This document shows, one piece after another, positions 58,373 to 64,000 of a stretch of DNA of 64,000 nucleotides. The DNA comes from Candidatus Gastranaerophilales bacterium (GTDB lineage Bacteria > Cyanobacteriota > Vampirovibrionia > Gastranaerophilales > Gastranaerophilaceae). Position numbers and translations under genes: made by a program. Numbering within the stretch: position 1 is the first letter of the stretch; each line of letters opens with the position of its first letter. The notes beneath the pieces were generated by a model that saw only the letters and a list, made by a program, of their open reading frames with translations, ran no database searches and was not told the origin of the DNA. The stretch covers positions 62,001 through 126,000 of the forward strand of contig CALUQH010000003.1 of NCBI GenBank assembly GCA_944322885.1. Reading direction: 5' to 3'.

Positions 58373-58513
58373 ATGTATGATGATTTAAGAAATGAAAAAA
58401 TTGTTATTGAAATAATCAATCTTGTAGATGGTATTGAACAGTTTGAAAATGATGTAGATGCGTATTGCGCCTTTATGAAAGAGGTTATTTTGAATACATC
58501 AGGACTTAATTAG
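58373..58513 (+). CDS. 46-residue small ORF
   Basis: MYDDLRNEKIVIEIINLVDG opens a 46-residue acidic helical protein with one Cys and no signal peptide or membrane helix. Support for translation is GGGAG nine bases before the ATG and an upstream element shared in spacing with the 57-residue ORF at 20057, whose start (MYHDE) is similar. No family is recognised. Confidence 0.6.
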   Translation: MYDDLRNEKIVIEIINLVDGIEQFENDVDAYCAFMKEVILNTSGLN

Positions 58514-58563
58514 TAATGTTGATAATTGTTTTATATTCAAAAACCTGCTAAATTAAATTTGTT

Positions 58564-59925
58564 ATGAAAATAGTAATTATCGGAGGCGTAGCCGCAGGCG
58601 CAAAAGCTGCGGCAAAATCACGCAGGGAACTGCCTGACGCTGAAATTAATTTATATACGGATGATACGCACGTTTCATATTCAGCCTGCGGACTTCCCTA
58701 CTATATTGAAGGGAATTTTGAGGACTACAAATTGCTTCTTGTCCGTTCGCCAGAGGAATTTGAAGAAAAAAATATTCATATCCACTTGAGGCACAGAGCA
58801 GTAAAAATTATACCTGAATCAAAGCAGGTGCTTATTCAGAATTTGGACTCCCAAAAAGCTTTCTTGACGGAATATGACAAATTGATAATTGCAACCGGTG
58901 CAAGACCGATTGTTCCTAAGATTAAAAATGTAAACCTGCCTAATGTTTTTACATTGAGAAAAATTGAGGACGGGATTGCTATAAAAGAAAAAGCTCTTAA
59001 ATCAAAACATGCAACAATTGTCGGAGCCGGTTATATAGGGATAGAACTTTTAGAGGCATTTGTCCGGCAAAATTTGCATGTTACTGTTTGTGAATATTCC
59101 CCGCAGATTGTGAATTTTTTTGATGAGGATATGTCAAAGTTAATAGAAGAACAGCTTAAATCTATAAGCAACGGCAGATTTGATATATATACCTCTGAAC
59201 TTGTAACTGAATTTTCCGGGGATGCAAACGGTATTAATGGAGTACAGACAGGTTCCGGCAGAGAATTCCAAACTGACCTTGTCGTTTTGTGTGCCGGAGT
59301 TACTCCAAATGTAGAAATTGCAAAGGAAGCAGGAATAGAACTTGGTATTACTGGTGCAATAAGCGTTAATGATAAAATGGAAACAAGTATAAAGGATATC
59401 TATGCCTGCGGTGACTGCGTAGAATCAAATCTTGTTGTCAGCAATACAAGAATATGGATGCCGCTTGGTTCAAATGCTAACAAACAGGGCCGAACCGCAG
59501 CAATTAACGCCTGCGGTGGAGATGATAAATTTGGCGGTGTTCTTGCATCTGCTGTTACAAGGTGTTTAAATCTTACAATGTCAATGACCGGATTAACTCA
59601 AAAAAAAGCTCTGGCACTCGGTTATAATCCTGTTTCAGTTACAGTAACCAAAAATGACAAGGTAGGCTATATGCCTGATGTGAACAATATAACATTAAAA
59701 CTTATTGCCGATTATGACAGCGGACAAATTTTGGGAGCACAGGCCGTCGGGGCAGGAGATGCGGATAAGAGGATTAATGCTCTTACGGCTGCGCTGCTGG
59801 CTAAAATGTCTGTGGCAGAATTCTACAAAAATGATTTAACTTATGCGCCGCCGTATTCTCCGACAATTGACCCTCTTTTGAATGCAGCCCAAATTCTTGC
59901 AGGGAAAATTAAGCCAAAAGTTTAG
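58564..59925 (+). CDS. CoA-disulfide reductase/NADH oxidase-family flavoprotein
   Basis: A 453-residue FAD/NAD(P)H enzyme. The FAD fold is GGVAAGAKAAAK, and the single redox cysteine C42 lies in YSACGLPYYIEG. The NAD fold is IVGAGYIGIELLEAF, and the second FAD motif is IYACGDCVE. The lone Cys42 is typical of CoA-disulfide reductases, NADH oxidases and NADH peroxidases; the end YAPPYSPTIDPLL is shared by CoA-disulfide reductase and Nox. It would reduce CoA disulfide, a persulfide or oxygen. The 3' end overlaps the convergent FAD gene by 17 bases. Confidence 0.9.
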   Translation: MKIVIIGGVAAGAKAAAKSRRELPDAEINLYTDDTHVSYSACGLPYYIEGNFEDYKLLLVRSPEEFEEKNIHIHLRHRAVKIIPESKQVLIQNLDSQKAFLTEYDKLIIATGARPIVPKIKNVNLPNVFTLRKIEDGIAIKEKALKSKHATIVGAGYIGIELLEAFVRQNLHVTVCEYSPQIVNFFDEDMSKLIEEQLKSISNGRFDIYTSELVTEFSGDANGINGVQTGSGREFQTDLVVLCAGVTPNVEIAKEAGIELGITGAISVNDKMETSIKDIYACGDCVESNLVVSNTRIWMPLGSNANKQGRTAAINACGGDDKFGGVLASAVTRCLNLTMSMTGLTQKKALALGYNPVSVTVTKNDKVGYMPDVNNITLKLIADYDSGQILGAQAVGAGDADKRINALTAALLAKMSVAEFYKNDLTYAPPYSPTIDPLLNAAQILAGKIKPKV

Positions 59926-61204
59926 CAATATATTTTGCTACCCCTTCTCCCATGGAAAAGCAGCTTCCCTGTACTCTTAATGCCCCCTGAGATAAGAAAT
60001 CCGCAGAAAGGCATCTGCCGGCGACAAAAAGATTGTCAATATCCGCAGACATAAGGCTTTCAATAGGCAATTGGTAATCCTGAACCTTTTCTAGTCTGCT
60101 TTCTGTTCTTTTATTAGAATGTACATCCACAGGGTAGTCGGATACTACAACAGGATGCTCAAACTTTTTGCCTGATCTCAAGTCATCTATTGTATATACA
60201 TATTTCCCTTTAATTCGGCGAGATACCCGAACTCCAATCATGTCGGCCATATTTGAAATATATGAATTTTCAAATCCAGGGAAATATTCGCGGCAAAACT
60301 GCAGATATCTGTATATGTTCTGTCTCGCAATCAAAAGCGCCTTTGATATGCTCTTTACCTCAAGTGAATTGTTGTAATCTATTATGCGCGGGCAGTTAAA
60401 AGCCACAGTATCCGGCATTCCGGGCACAGTAAATATTTGAAAATAGTTTGTATCATACCTTTTTAATATCCCTTTTTTTACAGCGTCCTTAAATAAAGGT
60501 TCCAGCGCCCATTTTTTATCTTTATCCCAAGTATAAGCAGTAGAAAGATGTATATACCCGTCAATTTCTTCAACAACAGTAACGTTTCTGTCCTTGTCAA
60601 AATCCTTCAGCCATTCGGAAAACTTTTTCAAATTAATCCCACCCATCATAAAACGCAAAGTGACAGGTTGAAATTCATGATCTTTTTCCAAAAAATTACA
60701 ATTACAAATTTTTCCGACAACACAATTTCCTGTTGCATCAATTACATATCTCGCTCCGACAGATACCGATAATTTTTTAACTTCCAACTCTATCTCATCG
60801 TTATATGCCGATAATATTTCTTTGGTTATTTTAATACGTTTAATCCTATTATCTTCTATTTTTATACCCAAAATATTTGTATCAAAGAAAATTTCAACCC
60901 CTGCTCGCCTCATTAAGTTATCCAAAGCTATTTTTGTAATTTCAGGGTTGAACCAGGCCGGATTATTTTGAAAAGTTGTCTGTCCGCCGAGCTTTTTACA
61001 TTCTTCGATTAAAGCATTTCGAAAATCAGTATTTATCTGATTATTTCCTGATTTCATAACCGGAATAACAAGTCCTGAAGTTATTGTTCCGCCAAGATGA
61101 ATATTTTTTTCAATAATTAATGTTTTTAAACCGAGCATCCCTGCAGTATAAGCTGCTGCACAACCTGCAGTTCCGCCGCCAACAACTACAACATCATATA
61201 TCAT
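59909..61204 (-). CDS. FAD-dependent oxidoreductase (FAD_oxidored family)
   Basis: The 431-residue protein starts with a Rossmann FAD motif, VVVVGGGTAGCAAAYTAGMLG, and carries GGTITSGLV plus a VIDATGNCVVGKICN segment. It ends LFVAGRCLSADFLSQGALRVQGSCFSMG, a signature of the FAD_oxidored (PF12831-like) group of dehydrogenases. Substrate unknown. Its start overlaps the end of the MnmD-like gene by 11 bases, so the two are coupled. In E. coli MnmC a methyltransferase and an FAD oxidase are fused, but this oxidoreductase belongs to a different family from the MnmC oxidase. Confidence 0.88.
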   Translation of the reverse strand: MIYDVVVVGGGTAGCAAAYTAGMLGLKTLIIEKNIHLGGTITSGLVIPVMKSGNNQINTDFRNALIEECKKLGGQTTFQNNPAWFNPEITKIALDNLMRRAGVEIFFDTNILGIKIEDNRIKRIKITKEILSAYNDEIELEVKKLSVSVGARYVIDATGNCVVGKICNCNFLEKDHEFQPVTLRFMMGGINLKKFSEWLKDFDKDRNVTVVEEIDGYIHLSTAYTWDKDKKWALEPLFKDAVKKGILKRYDTNYFQIFTVPGMPDTVAFNCPRIIDYNNSLEVKSISKALLIARQNIYRYLQFCREYFPGFENSYISNMADMIGVRVSRRIKGKYVYTIDDLRSGKKFEHPVVVSDYPVDVHSNKRTESRLEKVQDYQLPIESLMSADIDNLFVAGRCLSADFLSQGALRVQGSCFSMGEGVAKYIAKLLA

Positions 61205-62417
61205 ATTTGCTTCCCTTTCTGAAAGATTTAATATATTTTGAACTTGATATTAAGTTTGAATTTTTTACGTCTATTTCATGCTGCTTTATAATAGCCTCGT
61301 TAGAAGCGTTTAAATTTTCATCACGATAAAATATACCTGCTTTAGTTTTCATAAGCCCTAAATCGAATTCTGAGAGTTCGTTAACTATTAGATCTTTATT
61401 TTTAACTGCAACCGTACCTGTAAATTTATTTGCGGTTTTAGAAAAGATTTTCCCGACATAAAATCCGGCATTGATAAATGCGCTGCGTACAGCAGAAGAA
61501 TTTGAATATGTAAGAAGCATTCCGCTATTATCAAGACGTTCATATAATAATTTAAAAAAATCAACAGTCCATAAACATGGGCACTTTGCGGGTGTAAAAG
61601 CATCCAAGAATATATAATTATATATATTGTTATCTTTAATAATAGTGTTTCTAGCATCATCAATATCAAGCTTAAAATTAAAACTCAGTAATTTATTGGT
61701 TCTTACCACCATTTTATAACTATAAGAAATATACTTATAATATATATTATGTAAGAAACAATTTATCACCTCCAAAGGAGTAGATTTATACCTTTTTAAT
61801 TTTAAAAACCTGTATAAATCGATTAGAGTACGGTCAAAAAATTGAGAATATTTTTTTGAAAAAAGAATGCTTTCTGTTTCACAATCAATATTATTTTTAA
61901 GCTTTTCTAATAATAAAATAGATACCTCTTTTTTTAATTTAAAATTTGAAGCTGTTTTCCCTGATAACATTTTTTTGATTTTATCTTCATTAAAATTTAA
62001 TTTGTTATTATTTATATTATTTTTTTGAGTAATAAAAAATGGAGACAAATTTGCCAAAATTTTATCTTTGTCTATAGCATGTATAAAAACTTTATATTTC
62101 TTGTTATTGGTATATAACTGCCCGTTATAAAATAAAGATTTTTTGTTTTCATTATTATTTGTATGTATCGTTTCGGTATATAGAAAATCTAAAAAATAAT
62201 TTAAAAAACTTTTTGAGTTATAACCAATTCCATAACAAATATCCAAAATTTTTATTTCAGAATTTTTTTTTAAAAATTCATTTAAGTTGGCGGGAAAGAT
62301 AAATTTTTCATAAGCCTCGGTAAGTGCGCCGTAAGTTGAGTGGTAGATGTCATCAGCTTCAGGAGAATACAAACCTACCGAGCCATCATTTGTAAAATAT
62401 GGATATAATTCATACAT
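61194..62417 (-). CDS. MnmD-like tRNA methyltransferase with a large insertion
   Basis: The start (TNDGSVGLYSPEADDIYHSTYGALTEA) and the SAM motif ILDICYGIGYNSKSF match the MnmD/MnmC methyltransferase that completes 5-methylaminomethyl-2-thiouridine at the tRNA wobble base. The late FLDAFTPAKCPCLW and LLTYSNSSAVRSAF are the other family motifs. Typical MnmD is about 230-250 residues; here 407, because an Asn/Lys-rich low-complexity block (about 85-245) splits the methyltransferase fold. The catalytic elements on both sides are kept. TATAAT sits six bases before the ATG with TTGAAC 16 bases earlier, a leaderless layout. Confidence 0.85.
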   Translation of the reverse strand: MYELYPYFTNDGSVGLYSPEADDIYHSTYGALTEAYEKFIFPANLNEFLKKNSEIKILDICYGIGYNSKSFLNYFLDFLYTETIHTNNNENKKSLFYNGQLYTNNKKYKVFIHAIDKDKILANLSPFFITQKNNINNNKLNFNEDKIKKMLSGKTASNFKLKKEVSILLLEKLKNNIDCETESILFSKKYSQFFDRTLIDLYRFLKLKRYKSTPLEVINCFLHNIYYKYISYSYKMVVRTNKLLSFNFKLDIDDARNTIIKDNNIYNYIFLDAFTPAKCPCLWTVDFFKLLYERLDNSGMLLTYSNSSAVRSAFINAGFYVGKIFSKTANKFTGTVAVKNKDLIVNELSEFDLGLMKTKAGIFYRDENLNASNEAIIKQHEIDVKNSNLISSSKYIKSFRKGSKYDI

Positions 62418-62423
62418 ATTACT

Positions 62424-62451
62424 ATTATATAGCCGTATTTTTACAGTTCAA
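62424..62451 (-). promoter_or_regulatory. Promoter of the MnmD-like gene, leaderless arrangement
   Basis: TTGAAC, 16-base spacer, TATAAT, then six bases and the ATG, on the minus strand. Confidence 0.6.
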
Positions 62452-62524
62452 ATTATTTAAATATCTTCATTATTAGCATTTTTTAATGTTTTTGCTATAA
62501 TATAATTGTATAAATGAGGGAAAT

Positions 62525-63472
62525 ATGAAAATAAGTGTAAAAGTACCCGCTACAACCGCAAATTTAGGCCCTGGATTTGATTGTTTAGGGATGGCTTTGC
62601 CAATATATAATACAATTACGATTGAAGAAACTGTACTGCCTGGTACTGGAATAGAAATTAATGTAATAAATAATGATGACAGTGCTGATGCCCTGATGCT
62701 TGAACATATTCCTATGGACGAAAACAGCATTATTTATAAGGCTGTAGAGCTTTTATATAATTCAATAGGGCAGACTCCAAGCGAGCTTAAAATAACTGTT
62801 CAGGGACAGATACCTATAGCACGCGGGTTAGGGAGCAGTGCGGCAGTAATTGTCGGAGGATTACTAGCTGCTAATGAGTTGCTTGGTCATCCTGCAGATG
62901 AGGTTGCCCTATTATCAATTGCAACTGAAGTTGAGGGACACCCTGATAATGTAACACCGGCTATAGTCGGCGGGTTGGTGCTAACTTCTCAGGAAGACGA
63001 TGGTAGCGTTGTGTACACAAAACTTAATTGGCCTGATGAATGGAATATTACTGTTTGTATCCCTGATTATGAACTATCTACTGAAATTTCTCGCTCGGTT
63101 CTGCCTAAAGAAGTTCCGATGCAGGATGCAATTTTTAACGCTAAGCGTTTGGGGATGTTTGTACAGGCTGTTAATACTAAAGATGCCGAGTTAATGAAAC
63201 TTGCTCTGCAAGACCGATTACATCAGCCATACAGGATGAAGCTAGTTCCCGGATTGGATAAAATAGCAGAAAATCTTAAACATGAAGAAGATGTTCTGGG
63301 GTGTGTTTTAAGCGGTGCAGGCCCCGCAATTATTGTAATCTCACAAAAAAATAATCTTGATAAGATTAAAACAATAGTCAAAAATACCTGGGAAGAGATG
63401 AATGTCAAGGTTAATATACTGACACTTCCGGTAGCAAAAGATGGTGCACTAATTATAAATAATGAAAATTAA
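62525..63472 (+). CDS. thrB: Homoserine kinase
   Basis: GHMP kinase that phosphorylates homoserine, the penultimate step of threonine synthesis. The 315-residue protein begins MKISVKVPATTANLGPGFDC, the substrate motif of the family. It has the phosphate loop PIARGLGSSAAVIVGG and the VEGHPDNVTPAIVGG segment. The C-terminal VLGCVLSGAGPAIIV is the third GHMP motif. GAGGG precedes the ATG and TATAAT lies further up. thrC and hom are not adjacent. A strong terminator follows. Confidence 0.96.
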   Translation: MKISVKVPATTANLGPGFDCLGMALPIYNTITIEETVLPGTGIEINVINNDDSADALMLEHIPMDENSIIYKAVELLYNSIGQTPSELKITVQGQIPIARGLGSSAAVIVGGLLAANELLGHPADEVALLSIATEVEGHPDNVTPAIVGGLVLTSQEDDGSVVYTKLNWPDEWNITVCIPDYELSTEISRSVLPKEVPMQDAIFNAKRLGMFVQAVNTKDAELMKLALQDRLHQPYRMKLVPGLDKIAENLKHEEDVLGCVLSGAGPAIIVISQKNNLDKIKTIVKNTWEEMNVKVNILTLPVAKDGALIINNEN

Positions 63473-63481
63473 GCATTAAAA

Positions 63482-63507
63482 AAGGCTCCCTGTAAAAGGG
63501 GAGCCTC
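63482..63507. terminator. Bidirectional terminator after thrB
   Basis: AGGCTCCC-tgtaaaag-GGGAGCCT with a TTTTTT tail on the minus strand. It serves the convergent coiled-coil protein gene as well. Confidence 0.88.
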
Positions 63508-63515
63508 TATATCTG

Positions 63516-63974
63516 TTAGCCTTGACCGCCTGTGTAATCCGGTACGGCATTTTTTGCGCCGTCCTGTTCTTCTTTCTTTTTGGCTTCGTATTGACCTTTG
63601 GCAAGTTCAAGTCGTGATTCAAGATTATCTTTTTGCGTTTCTAACTCTTCCTGTAAAGCTTTTAATGGCTCAAGCTGAGCGTCCCTCATAATATCAAACT
63701 GCTCAGCCATCATTGTTTGCTGCATCATCATCTGTTGTTGAAGTGATTGTGTGCCCCACAAATAATTGTTGTATGAATTCATATCAGATTGATTTACACC
63801 AGACATCATACCCATTCGAACCTGGTTAAAGACATTTGAATTATACATATTGTACATACGTTCTTGACGCTGCAGGCTTTGTTCCATATCACCAACTTGT
63901 TTGGTAATACGGTTATAACGGCTTGTTACGCTTGTCAACTGCCATTGTAGCTGTCTGACAAGTCGCCCGGCCAT
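63516..63974 (-). CDS. Gln/Met-rich coiled-coil protein
   Basis: Function unknown. The 152-residue protein has an N-terminal helix (LQWQLTSVTSRYNRITKQVG), a Met/Asn/Gln-rich middle (QQQMMMQQTMMAEQF), a long Glu/Lys/Gln coiled coil (about 95-135) and a Gly/Pro tail. No signal peptide. The style resembles the ends of the 752-residue filament-like protein and the Met-rich tail of the 21814 gene product. Its promoter region falls off the window edge, so membership of the shared-element group cannot be tested. Confidence 0.8.
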   Translation of the reverse strand: MAGRLVRQLQWQLTSVTSRYNRITKQVGDMEQSLQRQERMYNMYNSNVFNQVRMGMMSGVNQSDMNSYNNYLWGTQSLQQQMMMQQTMMAEQFDIMRDAQLEPLKALQEELETQKDNLESRLELAKGQYEAKKKEEQDGAKNAVPDYTGGQG

Positions 63975-64000
63975 TAATTTACCATATGCGCCTGATAGGA

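Noticed and set aside
58578-58600. Further copy of the GCTACG/CGTAGC palindrome in the flavoprotein gene
   Set aside because: GGCGTAGCCGCAGG is part of the conserved FAD-binding codons and is only half of the palindrome.
1-64000. CRISPR arrays, insertion sequences or prophage
   Set aside because: No regularly spaced direct repeats, no transposase, integrase or phage structural gene was seen.

Overview
The window is AT-rich bacterial chromosome with dense gene packing, no transposase, no prophage and no CRISPR array. The gene content points to a gut Vampirovibrionia (Melainabacteria, Gastranaerophilales-like) organism. The clues are a prepilin with the FTLAEVLITLGIIGVVAA cleavage signature, an exported SLH-domain protein together with a CsaB pyruvyltransferase, bacterial glutathione synthase, a Tic20-like membrane protein, a cyanobacterial/plastid-type Ski2 helicase, a CHASE2 cyclase, and many short lineage-specific proteins. 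This placement is inferred from family knowledge, not from a marker-gene tree.

Layout. 1-4.4 kb: a partial exported protein, the nifU-nifS Fe-S assembly pair, an LD-carboxypeptidase and a prepilin whose 5' part is built from palindromic repeats and a 10-base G tract. 4.4-16 kb: housekeeping genes (dnaX, a Memo-AMMECR1 fusion, ribD, gshB, tsaD, obgE, yjbQ), then pyk. 17-22.6 kb: SLH protein, Cys-rich exported protein, uridine-kinase-like protein, a small ORF and two paralogous glycine-zipper proteins. 22.7-33.2 kb: an isocitrate-dehydrogenase-family enzyme, serS, a Ski2-like helicase, a phosphodiester glycosidase with a long leader, TPR protein, rsfS and rpiB. 33.2-44 kb: two paralogous secreted/structural-looking proteins, recG with a CHASE2 adenylate cyclase, the eda-kdgK-csaB operon, an EF-hand protein and tRNA-Leu. 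44-64 kb: patatin, a GT-C-like membrane protein, a 752-residue filament-like protein, a PilZ protein, the distal spc operon (rpsE-rpmD-rplO-secY), phosphomannomutase, an orphan sugar ABC permease, a CoA-disulfide-reductase-like enzyme, an FAD oxidoreductase next to an MnmD-like methyltransferase, thrB and a coiled-coil protein.

Two genome-wide themes stand out. First, an approximately 36-bp AT-rich element (TTATATATATAA at one end, AATTGC at the other) lies directly upstream of at least five, probably six, genes for unexplained lineage-specific proteins with glycine-zipper, Met/Gly-rich or EF-hand features. This looks like the promoter of an undescribed regulon. Second, many genes carry TATAAT exactly six bases before the ATG and no Shine-Dalgarno, which predicts leaderless mRNAs; other genes have ordinary AAGGAG sites. 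Small palindromic repeats are scattered through the window. They appear to have altered the end of the LD-carboxypeptidase, the start of the prepilin and the tsaD-obgE spacer.
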